Origin: Puffinus mauretanicus
Lineage: Eukaryota; Chordata; Aves; Procellariiformes; Procellariidae
Length of the DNA: 64,000 bases
Assembly: GCA_023333565.1 (NCBI GenBank)
Contig: JAJKFH010002114.1
Span: 1-64,000 of the forward strand
Direction of reading: 5' to 3'
The notes beneath the pieces are model-generated. The model was not told the origin of the DNA, ran no database searches, and was given only the letters and a program-made list of their open reading frames with translations. Within the stretch, counting starts at the first letter, position 1; each line of letters starts with the position of its first letter. Below are positions 11,380-24,700 of this stretch, piece by piece. The position numbers and the translations under genes were made by a program.

Positions 11380-11945
11380 GTGGGCATGCACACGCGTGTC
11401 CATGGCACACCTGTGCACACCCATGTGTGTGTATCCACCCACGCACAGGTATCTGTGCACACCTGCCCGTGGGCGTCTGTGTCTGCGCACACGCGAGCAC
11501 ACACGTGTCCGTACGCACACCTGCATGCACACATGGCCCTGAGTGCACACCCAGGTTTGCACACCCACACGTGCACACCTCTGCTCACACACATGTGCCT
11601 GTATGCACACCTGCGCTCACACGCGTGCATGCACATACGTACACCTATGCATCTATGCACCCGCACACACCCCGGCACACGCGTGCGCACACCCACCTGC
11701 ATGCATACCCATTCCCACGTGCACACCCATGTTTGCACACCCATATTTGCACAGTCCCATGCTCACACACACACGTACCTGTATGCACACCTGCGCTCAC
11801 ACATGTGCATGCGCATGCACACGCATGCATCGATGCACACACCGAGACACAGGCACGCACACCCCCATCTGCATACACACACATTCCCGCGTATGCACGC
11901 ACACATTTGCACACCCACACACGCACATCTCTATGCTCAGACCCC
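11380..11945. repeat. CAC/GTG-rich array with higher-order copies
   Basis: Alternating purine-pyrimidine sequence dominated by GCACAC, CACACGTG and TGCATGCACA. A longer block with CTGTATGCACACCTGCGCTCACAC appears twice, near 11590 and 11780, giving a higher-order period of roughly 185 bases. Alternating tracts of this type can adopt Z-DNA, which is inference here. The array lies a few hundred bases upstream of the MED24 promoter. Confidence 0.85.
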
Positions 11946-11949
11946 CGTG

Positions 11950-12265
11950 TTGGCACCCCCACGCCTTTGCACGGACGACGGGTGCACACCCACACCTTTG
12001 CACGCACCATGTTTGCACACCCATGCATTTGCATCCCCACACCCTTGCACCCCCACCCCTTTGCACACACCATGTTTGCACATCCACACCTTTGCACCCC
12101 CAGGCCTTTGCACCCCCACACCTTTGCACACCCAGGCCTTTGCACACCCACACCTTTGCACGCACCATGTTTGCACACCCACGCCTTTGCACACCCATGC
12201 ATTTGCACACCCACGCGTTTGCACGCACCCTGTTTGCACCCCCACGCATTTGCACCCCCCCACTT
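11950..12265. repeat. Minisatellite CACACCTTTGCAC-type next to MED24 promoter
   Basis: About 17 short units with core ACCTTTGCAC or CATGTTTGCAC, spaced near 17 bases and separated by ACCCCCAC or ACACCCAC. The CACCATGTTTGCACA phrase recurs at intervals. The array ends about 50 bases before the ZNF143-type site of the MED24 promoter. Confidence 0.9.
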
Positions 12266-12299
12266 TCCCACCCCCCCATCTTGCACCCTCCCACTCTCC

Positions 12300-12449
12300 T
12301 CCCCCCCTTCCGAACTACACTTCCCAGCAGGCCCCGCGCCTCGCCACTCCCCGCCGTCCAATCAGCTCCCGGCTTGCTGGCGGGTGCCACTATGGCGGTG
12401 CCCAGGCGCTAAGGGAAGCGTTCGCCGGCCGCCGCGGTGCGGGGCGAAG
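12300..12449 (+). promoter_or_regulatory. MED24: MED24 core promoter and non-coding first exon
   Basis: A ZNF143-type site ACTACACTTCCCAGCAGG is at 12314-12331, a CCAAT box (TCCAATCAG) at 12358-12362, and a YY1-like CTATGGCGGTG at 12390-12400. A donor GAAG|GTGAGG at 12450 closes a leader exon at 12449. It would splice to the acceptor at 12759, ten bases before the ATG. If transcription starts before 12392, the leader holds a six-codon upstream frame (MAVPRR, stop at 12410-12412). Confidence 0.7.
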
Positions 12450-12768
12450 GTGAGGGGCGGCGGGGACGGGCAGGACAGGCGCGGGGGGGTGGGCTCCGGG
12501 GCCGGCCCCCGCACCGGAGGTGCGGGGTCCGGCCCCGGAGCCCCCCCCCCCCGCCCCGGGGGGGGCGCCAGGCCCGCAACCGCGGCCTCCCCTTCCCCTC
12601 AGGAGCCGCTTTTCCCGCTCACCACCGGGCCCCGCTGCCCCCCCCCAGCCCCCCGCCCCCCCTGCTTTTGCCCCGTGCGTGTGTCGGGAATCCTTCCCCC
12701 CCCCCCCAGCCCGCTCCCCAAAAGCCTGGCAGCCTTGCCCTGACACCCTCCCTCTGCAGAGCGCGGCC

Positions 12769-15700
12769 ATGAAGGTGGTGAACCTGAAACAAGCCATCCT
12801 GCAGGCCTGGAAGGAGAGATGGAGCGATTATCAGTGGGCCATAAATATGAAGAGGTTCTTCCCCCGAGGAGCTACCTGGGACATCCTCAACCTGGCAGGT
12901 CCGGGGACGTGGGGCTGGGGGAGCCGAGGGGGATGGGGAGGGCTGGGGACAGAGCAGGGGCGCGGGAGGGGGGTGAATGGGGCTTTCTGCTTTGGGGTTA
13001 CTTGCTCCGGTGCTGCCCAGGGTGGTCCTAGCCCACCAGAGATGGCCTAAAACTCAGCCTAGGGCGGAGAGCTGGCCTGGCAGGACACGCAGGCAGGGCT
13101 GGGATCACCGCTGGCTGCAGCCACACATGCCGAAATGCTGCTGGAGCAGAGCTCCGGGGTCACACCGCTCTGCCCCAACACCGCCCACCACCTGGCTGCA
13201 CGCAGGTGCCCACTAGCTGCCTCAGTTTCCCCCACTGAGAGGGGATAATGACCCTGTCTGCCTCGTCAACGTGTCTAGCCAAGGGAGTGAAAAGCGCTGC
13301 GAAGGAGCCAGGTGCTGCTCCAAAGGCTGCTTCCCACCCCCGGTTATTAGGATTTCTTTTCCCGTCCCTATTCAAGGGCGTTTGACACAAATCCTGCCAA
13401 ACGCTGGTACCTGCTGAGCTCCACGGTTTAAAGATTTGCCAGACTTTTATGCCAATTATAGAAACTTGTTGCTAGGTTTTTTTTTCCTGTGCAGCAAGCG
13501 CGTGTTTGCAAGCCCTGGGTAAATAAACAGAACGCTGCTCGAGGATTGCTGCACCAGGGGATTTAAAGGGAAAGAGCCCCGGCGCAGGCAGCAGCGCTCC
13601 TCGCCCCACTGAGGGGGGGACCTTTCCCTGGTGGGTGTTTTTTATCTCCCTCCGTCCTACCAGTGTTTTTTCTGGCAGCGTCTGGCTGTGATGGTGGGTT
13701 TTGTCAAACCACGTCTTCACAGCTGAGCTCCTCAGGCCGGGTTTGTCTCCCTCCTGCTGTGGCCCGTGATGGGGTCAGCGCGTGGATGTGTCCAGCCCCA
13801 CGGCGATGTGGGGCTGGAGGAGCCGAGCTGGAGCTGTGGGACCTGGCTGCGGCAGTGGGGCAGCCCTGGGGAGACGGATTTGCTTGGGGAGGGGGGCTGG
13901 CATGGCCAGGGGAGCAGGGGCTGCCAGCGCAGTGCTGGGGGACGCGGGGGGCGGTTGGCTCGAGGGCCAGCCCTGCCGCCGGCCAGCTGGTCCCCGGGGC
14001 TCCCTGGGAGCCGGAGGGACCGGCTCCTGCTCCGCTCGCTGAAACAGCGAGGCCCGTGGGGCGCTTGGCCTGGGCCCGTCTGCGTATCCCCGAGAGCAGG
14101 GCCAGAGATAATCAGTCCCTACGATTTCTGTAGGAATAGGTTTCTCCTGGCCAACTCTTAGCCAGGGAAAGGCTCGTTAGCCCGGGCTTCATATTGGAGG
14201 GCAACCTCTCTGCATGGAGGGGAAGGGAGCCGGGTCCCTTTTTCCCTGCTGCAAAAGGGAGCTTAAAAGGGAGGATGCTGACACCGATGCCGTCCCGGGC
14301 AGCACGAGCGTTGTGGGCACGCAGGGAGGCTGTTCCCGAGGCCCTGACGGCTGTAACAACCATTGCCTCCCTTGTCGCAGCCCTAGAGCCGTCCTTTCCC
14401 AAGCTCGTGCCTTTCAGTTGTAAACTACAAAGGAGGAAAAGCTGGCACGAGCTGCCAGGATCACGGCGGTGCCCTGCAAATCTATGCTGACACGTCTGCA
14501 GTGGGTAACAGCATGTGGCTGGCTCGTGTTGACACTCCCTGATTAGATGGGGAGGGGAAGGCTGCCATTAGCCTTCTGTCCTTGAGCTGAGATGCTTTTG
14601 GCCGAGGTCTCAGCCTTCGAGCGAGACCCAGGGAGTCTCCTGCTCCCGCGGTCGGGATCTGGTGACGGCTGCTGCTGCTCCTCCTCATCTTTGGGGCGAC
14701 AACTTCCCAAACGGCTGCTGCCCCCTCTTGCATCTGGGTGCTTTGACCTACTTACAGCCCGTGCCGCAGCCCGGGGCCTGCTTTTGGGAGGTGGTTTCTG
14801 TGCTCTGCCATAGTTCAAATGGTCAATTAAAGGCTTGACTGAGCAGATAGGACGGGCAGAGCCCCTCCAGCGTCCACGGGCCGGCGCTGGCAGGCAGCCG
14901 GCGGCTGGGAGGGCCGGACGTGCGGGGCTGGTCCCAGCTGAGAGGGGCTGTCTGCCCGGAGTTCAGCCCCAGGTGCCGGAGCAAAAGTCACTCGGCAGAG
15001 GATGCGAGAGCCTCCTGGGCAGGACGTGGGAGGGAGGGGAACGTGTTTGGAGAGCAGCAGGCGCTGTTTCGGGGCCAGGGTGCCCGGGGAGAGCTGAGTT
15101 AGCAGGAGGCTGCTTGTACTGCCTGAATTATTTACTGGCTTTTGCTGTCGGGGATTAGAAAGTTGTGGGATTCAGTTAATTTCAGGAAAGAGCAGTGCAG
15201 AGTCACTGTGGTTAGCACAGTTTGTCTTTGCCACCTTTCCTGGGGGATGAGGGCAGAGCGTGTGTGTCTGTGTGTCCCCACACCGCGTACGCGCTGACCT
15301 GGGACCTCCCGGCCCCTCTCCTTTGCTTGCAGAGGCTCTTCTCGAGCAGGCCATGATCGGGCCGTCACCGAACCCACTCATCTTGTCCTACCTGAAATAC
15401 GCTATCAGCTCCCAGGTAATGACAGTCCCCGTGCTGTCTCCCTGCCTTGCGCTGCAGACGCTGCTGGGTGTCGCCTCGCAGCCCCAATTAGCAGGTGGGC
15501 AAAGAAACCGGGTGCGGAGTCGGTGGCGGGCAGACACCCCGCATCTCCCATCTGCCTCCCCTGGGCTTGGGCGGGAGGTGGAGGGCTCAGCGCCTGCCCG
15601 AGGCAGGGATGTTTCTGTAAAGAGCCTCTGCCCCTCACCTGCCTGCACGCGGGGTGGGAATCCTTGCCCTCCGAGAGCCTTCGCGCTTGCTGTAAGCCCT

Positions 15701-18700
15701 GTGCTTTCTTAGCGCGGCATTTAATATCGTCTAAAGTTTGTGTGAACCAAATCAGCTATCACCTAAAAATGTCTGTTTGGATTTGTGCCGGGTCAGTGCC
15801 CCAGCCCCGCCTGCGGTGACAGGCAGCGGGGCCGTGCCCTGACCTTGCCGTTCCTCAGCAACGAGCACCGCGCTGGCAAACGTCACCTGCTAACACGCCG
15901 CTGCACCGGGTTTGTTTTGCTTTTGTGTTCTGTTTATAGATGGTGTCTTATTCCACAGTCCTGACGGCCATCAGCAAGGTACGGCTCTGACAGGGGCTGT
16001 CTGAGGTTTTTCTTTTTACGTATGACCCACGTATCCCTTTCCCTCCCCACAACTCTCACCAAATGTAGGTCAAGTGGAAAACGACATCCTCTGCTGAATC
16101 AGCAGCGGTCAGACAGTGCAGATTAGCGCCTGAGTCCTTCCGTGTCCCGCTGGGGACGGGCTGCCGCCGCGCTTGGCGGGTCCCGCTCTGGTTTCGGGGA
16201 CGACCGCGGGTGTGAAAGCCTCGTCCCTCCGTCGTGTGGGGCCTGGCAGGCTCCTGCCCCGCAGCGCCCTGCGTGTAAACCACGCCTCGGCTGCCGGAAA
16301 CCACATCCCTCTGCGGCCGGCGGTGCTGGCAGCACCGTGGGGATCCGGAGCTGGCGATGGAAAAGCAGCGCCGCTCACGAGGGAGGGCTGCCAGCACCCG
16401 AGCCACGCGGCTGCGGCTGCCTGCCCTGCTCGGCCGGCTGGCTTCCCACGGGTGCTCAGCATCCCCGCGCCGCTTCGATGGGGACGAGTCCTCTGCGGCT
16501 GCCTCCACTCGGAGTTTGGGGCTGCTCCGTGGGGAGCAATAGCCCCTTGCAGGCTGCGCCAGGCCCCCCACCCTCCCCGGGCACTAGCCTCGTCAGGGCA
16601 ACTTCTGATCTGAAGGACGAATAATTTAAGGGAGAATAATTTCTCTCCTCCCACCTCCTTGTGGTTACTGGGGAATGGGAGGTGAAAGGCGCTGGTAGCC
16701 ACGCAATGCCGGCGTTGTTTTGGGGTGCCGCAGGCTGAGCTCAGAGCTGTGCCGTAAACATGCCACAAAGCCCCGGCAAGGGTGGGGACCCCTCCAATGG
16801 GACTCAGCACCAATCCAGGATGGTGGGCATGTTCCATAGGGGAAGGTAGAGCCAGCGTACGGCCGGCTGACACCGAGCACAGTGGCGGGTCTGCTCCGAA
16901 TGGCGCAGGCTCGTTGCCGTTCCCCTGCTCGCGCGTAGCTGCCCGTTCCGGCAGGGCGGGCAGAGAGCTGACCTTGACAGCTGAGGCTTCCTCCTTCAGA
17001 TCAGCGTGGGCTGAGAGCAGACCTGCGGGCTAGCTCCGGCCCGGCGGGGTGGCCCCATCTGCTCCGCGAGGAGGCGGGGAGCTGCGCTTCTGCTGCCCAC
17101 CGCCCTCCCGGCCCCGCGGCCAGCCGGGCTGTTGGCGCGTGCTGCCAGCCCCGCCGAGCCGGGGGTGGGCACGCGGGCTGGCGCCGAGCCACCGCCGCGT
17201 CAAGGCAGCCGGCGGGGAGTGGAGCTCAGGCCGCCGCCACCGTTGCGGGGAGGCTGCTGACAAAACCCAGCCTCGTCCCCGCTGCCGTGGCACGGTTGCC
17301 TCCTGCGACCCCGGGAGGGCATGACCCAGCCGTCGGGCAGCCCTGACCTAGTTCTCATTCAAGTGGCTGCTGGGCAGCTGCCAGGGCGAGCGTCCTGCGG
17401 CCGGCAGCGCCCGGCCCAGCCCGTGGAGGATGGGGTTGCATTTGTTTTCGGAGCTGCTGGAGCCCAGCAGCCCCCATCTGAAATCCTTCCTTGCTCTCCT
17501 GCTGTAGTTCGATGACTTCTCCCGGGACCTGTGTGTCCAGTCGCTGCTGGAGATCATGGACATGTTCTGTGACCGCCTCAGGTACGGTGTGGCCCTTCCA
17601 GCCCTGCCGCCTCGGCCCCGGGCTGTACCGCGGGCGGTACCGGCGGGGCCAGGGCTGAGCCCGGGATACTCGCCCTGGCAGGGGGAGGCAGGTTCCCCCT
17701 CCAGCTCCGTGTCCGTTCCCGAGTTGCCGTCCCTCTCCGGCTGCCTCAGGCTGGGCTGCCACGCGAATGCCAGCATGGGGAGAGCAGAGGGAGTCCAAAA
17801 CCCACCAGCTTTGTGGGAAGCTGCAAGAAACCCACGTATTCTGGGATAAACACCTCTGCCATGACATTCCTGCCCGGCTGAGGTGGATGGGGATGGGCGT
17901 AAGCCCTGTGGCCTGAGGTTGTCTGTCCCCTCAAAGCGTCTCGTTTCTGTTGTGTGGCCTCTGCAGCTTCCCAGGGCCCCGGCTACGTGTCCCTGTCTGC
18001 CAGTGCTCGCAGTCCTGCCTGCGCTGCCCCAGGCGCTCCAGGCAGCTGCCTTGTTTTGCTTCGTGCTCTTCCGCTGGTGTTGCAGGACCCAGGGGAGTCC
18101 AGACCATTCAGGCCACAAAAACTTTTTTAGAAAGCTCTGAAATCTTCCTGTTAACCCCTGACAGCCTCTTCTGGGAGGCTGGAGCAGAGAGCATGCGGCG
18201 GGGCGCAGCGGGAGGAGGAGGAGGAAGGCTGAAGGTAGCAGCTCTTCAATTACATGAAATGAAGCAGCAGCAATGAATATGCATCAGTCACAGATGTTGA
18301 CAAGGAGCTGTTGCTGGCCAACTGCAGAGCCGGCCACTTAATCCAGTCCCTGCCTAATCTGATCCTCTGCTTAATTTGATCAAAACTTCTGGCCCCAATG
18401 ATTTGTGTATCAGGAGGGGAAAGCGTTCACCTCTCACAGCACGTTGATCAATGCTGAGCCTCTCTTAGCAAGATAATTTGATTAGAGGCTTGGAAAGTTT
18501 CCTGTAGTAGAGTGGCCAGAGAGGAGGCTGCACTGGGGAGACTTTATTTCCCCTGGCACAGTAGGGGTGCTCGTGGGCTGAGCAGGTTGGGGTCTGCAGC
18601 AGAGGAGCTGGCGGGCACGTTTGGCTGGGGACACAGGATGTGGGTTTGGATCCCCAGGCTGCCCTGTGTCTGTGCCTCGGTTTCCCTGGGGGCAGTAGCC

Positions 18701-21700
18701 TGGCCCACAGTGAGCACGGTCTCGTTTCTCTCCCCTTCCCAGCTGCCACGGCAAAGCAGAGGAGTGCATTGGCCTCTGCCGGGCGCTGATGAGTGCCCTC
18801 AACTGGCTCCTGCGCTGCGCAGCCTTCTACGCCGAGAAGGTGAAGGAGACGCTGGAGCAGGCAGCAGCTGAGAGCCAGCTGAAGATGTGTCTGGAGCGGC
18901 TGGAGAAGATGCTCGGCAGCGCCAAGAACCGCGCCCTGATCCACATCGCGAAGCTGGAGGAGACGTGTATGTCGCTGCCCCTGCCCTGCCCCGCGGCACG
19001 CTTTGCCCGTGGCCGCTGCCCGGGCTTCCTCCTAGTCGCTGCTGGCCCTGGGGAGATGTCATTGCCACCTCTCCCTTCCCCCTGCCCGGCTCCTGCCGCA
19101 TCGTCCCTGCGGCTCCAAACCCATCCATCTTCCAGCCGTGTTGCTGTAACTGTCTCCTCCCTGGCTCCGTGCCACCCTCTGCCCCCTCCCCTCCACGCTG
19201 CCCTTGGAAGAGGAGCAGAATTAATGTGAAGGCTGCGTGAGCGCTTGGCGGGTCCTGTGCTCCACCAGCGTGCCTGGCACAGCCCTGCACCTTCGGTTGG
19301 TGCCTGCGTCTGGCCAAGAGGCTGTGCCAGGCCAGGCCTGAAGCAGGAGCTGCCGGGTGGCACACAGATCCTCGGCTTGGGTTTGCAGAGGTGCGCTGAC
19401 TTCTGCTTCCCGTGGGGAGCCCCAGCCTCGGCAGGCCCTCTGTGCTGCCATGGGCCTTGGAGCCAGCCTGCCCGGCTTCTCAGCGTGTCACCGTCCCCCC
19501 TACTGAACGCCTGCCCTCCCTCCCCAGCCTCCTGGAGCGCGGTGGAGCAGTCCCTCGTCAAGCTGGGGGAGAACGTGAACAGCCTCAGCAATTCCCCGCT
19601 GCGAAGCCAGGCTGACGACTGCATCTCCCTCATCAAGAGGTAGCTTTGTGCTGCTGTCTCTGCGGGCTCGGAGGGTAAAATGGGTCTGAGCCCTGCTCTG
19701 GGAGCTGAGAGCCTCCTGCCTCCCTCCACGCTGGCTCCCTGCTTTCCTGTCCCTTCCCGCCTTGGACCCCTGCACCGGCAGTGGGCTGGGGCTGGCGAGA
19801 GGCCCTGGGGTAGGAGAGGGGACAGGGCTAGTGGCGACTTGCTGCAAAGGAGGCTTACCCAGGGGTTGCTCCTCTGGTGGCTCTGGGGCCTCTTGTAACC
19901 CCTCAGCTGCTCTGCCCACACCAGAGCTGCCGTCCCTGCTCTGGAGCCCCCCAGAGCTGCTCCCAGGGCCCGGGCTGTGGCACAGGGGCTTGGCTGTGCC
20001 CAGGGGCTACGAGCTGTCCTGCCCTAGAGAGATGCAGGGCAGCAAAGGTTAGGAGCTTGGCTGGGAAGGGAGGATGGGACAGGAGGGGCAAGGATCCGTC
20101 CCTGCAAGGCTCCAGTGACCCTGTGCTGTCTCTCCCACCCAGCATCCCCACCATGCTCTCAGTCCACTCCGAGCAGCTGAACAAGACCGGCTTCCCCACC
20201 GTGCATGCTGTGGTGCTGCTGGAGGGCACCATGAACCTCACGGGAGAGACCCAGCCGCTGGTGGAGCAGCTGATGATGGTGAAGAGGATGCAGGTACAGA
20301 AGTGGCATCTTGTTCTCCTGCTCAGGGTGACCTGGGGGCTGCGGGACCAGGGCCTCGCTGCAGCTCTGAGCCACATACCTCCCTGTGCTGATCCTGATCC
20401 AAGGCTATGGGCGCAGCTGCAGGGAGCAGCGTGAGCCCATCAACGCCTTCGCAGGGGGTTCAGGGTTTGGCTGTGGTTGGGGGAGTTGCTTTATTGCCTT
20501 TCCAGCACTGGAGGGTTTTGTCTGTGTGCCCTGCAGCGCATCCCCTCCCCGCTCTTTGTGCTGGAGATCTGGAAGGCCTGTTTTGTGGGCCTCATCGAGT
20601 CCCCGGAGGGCACGGAGGAGCTGAAGTGGACAGCCTTCACCTTCCTGAAGGTAGGGCCCAGCTCCGCCACAAGCGCAATGCTCCGAGCCCTGGGCCTGCC
20701 GCTGCCTTTTCCCCGCACGCCTGGCCCCTGCTGAGCGCCGAACCCTGGCAGACCGATTAGTTCTCCTGTCCCGCAGCGTGCCCCTTGGGGGTCCCCCGTG
20801 CCCCGGCTGAGCCCGCGGCAGCCCTCCTGCAACCCGCTGAGCATCAGCTTTGCTGTCCAGAGCTTCTTTTCAGCCCAGCCCCACTTTGTTTTGCAGACTG
20901 GTTTTCCTGGGATGTTGTGGGGGAAATCGTGGCCTTTGAAGGATGCCACAGCAGCCTTGGGGCCTACGCTCCCAAAACTCGGCGGTGGGCAGCCCCGGAG
21001 CAGTCCGCTTCGCCTGCTTTCTTTGTACCAGACAAAAGGGTTCTGCGTGTCATTTCAGGCCCGACTCATGCTCTAGCCTGCGCTGGGCTCCTCCGCAGCC
21101 TCAGTCCTCTGTCTGCTGTTGAGAGGTGGCCATGCTCTGCGGCTCCCTGTGACGGTGGAAGGGCCCTGCAGGGGGGAGGCGGGGGGACAACGTCCCCTGG
21201 GTGCACGGGCTGCTCCAGAAATGCTCCTTTCCCTGGGCTGGCAGAGCAGCTGCTTGCAGGCGTGTTTGCGTGGGGTCCTGCTGCCTGTGTTGCTGGGAGG
21301 TCCTGAGTGCAGAATGGGGTCTGCCTCTGTTGGTCACATCCGTGCCCCGTGTCTTTCAGATCCCCCAGGTCCTGGTTAAACTCAAGAAGTATCCCCAAGG
21401 GGAGAAGGTGAGTTCAAGGGCTGTCGATCGGAGCTGTTTGCTGCGTGGTGTGCACAAGTGAGCTGTGTTTGTCACGATGGTGCTGGTGCCTGGCCAAATC
21501 TGCGTGGAGGTGGCTGGGGTAGGAAGCGGTCTATGTCCCAACAACCTTCCTCTAACGGACAAGGCGGTGTTGGAGGGGAAGGTGGGGTCGTGTTGGCAGC
21601 GCTCCGAGCTGAGTGCTTGGCTTTTGTGCACTGCAGGACTTCACCGAGGATGTGAACTGCGCCTTCGAGTTCCTGCTGAAGCTGACCCCTCTGCTCGACA

Positions 21701-24700
21701 AAGCAGATCAGCGATGCAAGTGAGTCCTCGCCGTGTCTGGGGCTGACCTGCAGCACTGTGAGCCTGTGGCCATCCGTGCCACTGCAACCCTGTCCTCTCT
21801 GCGGGGAGCCATGGTATGGGGTGCTGGGGCAGCTCCTGGCAGGCTTTTTTAGTTTCTGATCCAATTCCTTCTTCCTGAGGACCTGACGCTGCCAAATGAG
21901 CAAGGCAGTGAGTGTCTGACAGCTGATTCACGTGTTGGTGATGCTGTGTGATATCTGGAGCTGCTTTTGGCCCTGCAGCATCCTCAGAGGGGTGGGAGCA
22001 GGGCCAGGAGGGCAACCCAGGAGTCCCCCTGCCCTGTGGCACTGCCTGGGGCAGCAGGAATGCTGTCCCTCAGGCTAGCGCTCGCCTCTTTCTTTCAGCT
22101 GCGACTGCACGAGTCTGCTCCTGCAGGAGTGCAGCAAGCAGGGGCTGCTTTCGGAGGCCAACATGACCAACCTGATTGCCAAACGGTACAGCCCCCTCCA
22201 GAGTCTGGGTAACCAAGTGGGATTTTGCTGTCCTTGTGGGGGAGCATAAAGGGCCAGCTGCGATGGCGCTGGCTGTCCTGCAGCTGGGACACCGTGGCCT
22301 GGAGGGACGAGGCTTTGCTTTCAGTGACAGATTCGAGTACAGTCACAGTCTGTCCTCTTGGAGTTGCAGCTGGTGGTGGCCTGAGGTGGTGGCCTTCCCT
22401 CGGGGGTGCTGATGGTGGAGGTGGGTGGGAGGTGGCTGAGCATGGGGAGGAGTGAGGCAGGGTGACGAATTCCTGCTCACTGGCCCTTCTTTGCGGATCC
22501 CCCAGGACGGCGGACAGAGAACACGCTCCGCGCTTGAAATCGGCAGAGAATGCCAACATCCAGCCAAACCCGGGACTCATCCTGAGGGCCGAGCCGACTG
22601 TCACCAACATCCTGAAGGTGAGTCCCCTCCTGCACCTGTGCTGGGCAGGCTGGTCTCAGCCCCAGAGCCTGTTTCCAGCAGCACCGGATTCACCAGGCAG
22701 CCGGGGTGGTTGGGAGGTGCCTGATCCCCCCCTGTGCTGGGGTGGAGGAATGGAGGAATCACTCCCAGCCTTGCTGCTCTGCCGTGGAGACCAGGAGCTC
22801 CCCTCCTCCTTCCCAGGACGCTGGAGGAGCCGTCAGGCGGCACGTTCTTGTCAGCGCCAGCAGCCTGAGCCCAGCCAGCGCTGTCCGTCCTGCTCTCAGC
22901 CGCTTCCCTGCGTGCATCTCCCCCGGTCCCTGGGGACTACCCCCGTCCCTGCGTCACTCTGGTTGCCTCGCCGCTGCTGAGCGCGAGAGGATGTTTGCTG
23001 CTAGTCGTGCTGCCGCGGTGCGCTGCGGCTCTCCCCTGCGCTGTGCCCTGCGGTGCCTGGGGCTCGGAGGGCTCCATCCCTACGCCCCCGAGCCCTGCGG
23101 GTCCCTGCTCACCGAGGCCTCACAGGACAGCTCTGGCAGGCAATCGACTCTGCCCCCATGGCCAGAGTTTTACTGCTGCTCTGTAGCACACATTCCCTGT
23201 GACTTCTCTTTCCTTTTTTTGTAGACCATGGATGCGGATCACTCCAAGTCCCCCGAGGGCTTGCTGGGGGTCTTGGGTCACATGCTGTCTGGGAAGAGCC
23301 TGGACTTGCTGCTGGCAGCGGCAGCAGCGACGGGCAAGCTGAAATCCTTTGCTCGGAAGTTCATCAAGTGAGTGTCCACCTGGGCGACACTGTCCCTGGT
23401 GACCAGCGGGGCTGGGGTGAGCAGGCAGCCCCCCAAGCTCTCCCCCAGACAGGGCTGGATGTGCCTCTGGCCCAGTGTCTGTGCAGCCCTGGATCCAGCA
23501 GAGCCCTGGGGAGGGCTGGGATCTCGGGGAGACTGCACCCCGCAGCACCCCATCTCCTTCGCTTTTGCGTGAACAGGGCAGAGAATCAAAGTCAGGTTGG
23601 TTTAAGGATGTTAACTGAAACTGAAAGCGCTGGGACAACCTGAGATCCAGGGCGCTCGCTGTGTGCGCGCCTTCAGTCCCCAGACGCCCGTGTCCTGGTT
23701 AGAGCACACACACCAGCACGCGTGGGGCTGCGTGATGTGTTCCCTTGAGCAGGGAGGACTGGGACAGCTCGAACCACACCAGCCCGGCTGGGTGCATGGC
23801 CCTGCCGTGCTCGCTCCATTTGGGGGTTCGTGTTGCTGCGGTACGGAGAGGGCCGCGCTCAGAAGAGGCGCAGCCAGGCAGAGCCGGCTCTGGCGAGAGG
23901 ACGCGCTCAAATGCCGGGCTGACTGGGTGTGGGGAGAAGCAGCGTTGCTGGACCTGTTTTGCTGCAGGGGAGCAGAGGGAGGAGGCGGCTCACCCCTGCT
24001 GTGCTGGAGGGTGTCTGCCGAGCTGGGCCCTGCTTCAGCCCGGGCCCACCCCGCTCCTCTGTGCTGGGCGCTGGGATGGGGTGCAGGAAGGGGTCTGCAG
24101 GCAGGGGCAGCCTGTCTCGGGGATGGGAAGAGGCCTGTTTCACGTGATGATAACGCTTCACTGCGGCGCTCTCTGCCCCCTCTAGGCTGAACGAATTCAC
24201 GAAGCACATCAGCGGAGAAGGCTGTAAGTGCGTGCGCATCCGTGTGTGGGATGGTTTGAGCTGTGCTCTCCCCGCCGCCACGTGCTGGGACACTGTGGGG
24301 CCCGGCTGGATTAAGCTGGGACTGGCTGCGGCGCCAGAGTGAGCCGAGTTGTGCCGGGCCCGGCTGGGGGGTGCCAGCAGGGAGCCCGGCACAGGGGCAT
24401 GTGGCTGGCTGCCAGTGGGGATCTGGGCTCCCGGGGACCCGCTGCCCTCACGCGTGGCACATGTGTGTCCATCCCGAATGCGGGGTGTTCCCTGCGTGCA
24501 GGGGAAGAGCTCCTTCTCCCCGGCCCAGCCCGCGGGGCCCCTTGGGGCCGGCCCTGCCCCGGCTCTCTCCCGGGAAGGGGTGATGTGTCAGCACAGAGCC
24601 CGAGATAAGGACTCTGACTGCATCTGCCTGTGATGAAACTTGCTGAGCGCTCTGACCTTCCATGGCGCGGGGGGAGCCTGGGGATGGGCTGGGGCTGCTG

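Noticed and set aside
530..12260. Direct repeats considered as CRISPR arrays
   Set aside because: Units are diverged, spacers are not unique or of fixed length, and the setting is a vertebrate chromosome. These are minisatellites.
11128..12453. 441-codon His/Thr/Cys-rich open frame over the CAC array
   Set aside because: It only translates the minisatellite. All three plus frames and the minus frames are open across the same repeat, which marks repeat periodicity rather than coding.
18963..18968. Upstream GTGTAT donor for MED24 exon 5
   Set aside because: It gives a frame that breaks the following exon. The donor two bases later (GTATGT) restores the conserved reading EETSSW.
24143..24190. 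GTGATGATAA considered as box C of a second snoRNA
   Set aside because: The next CTGA lies inside MED24 exon 14 and no flanking stem pairs; an intronic snoRNA cannot include the exon.
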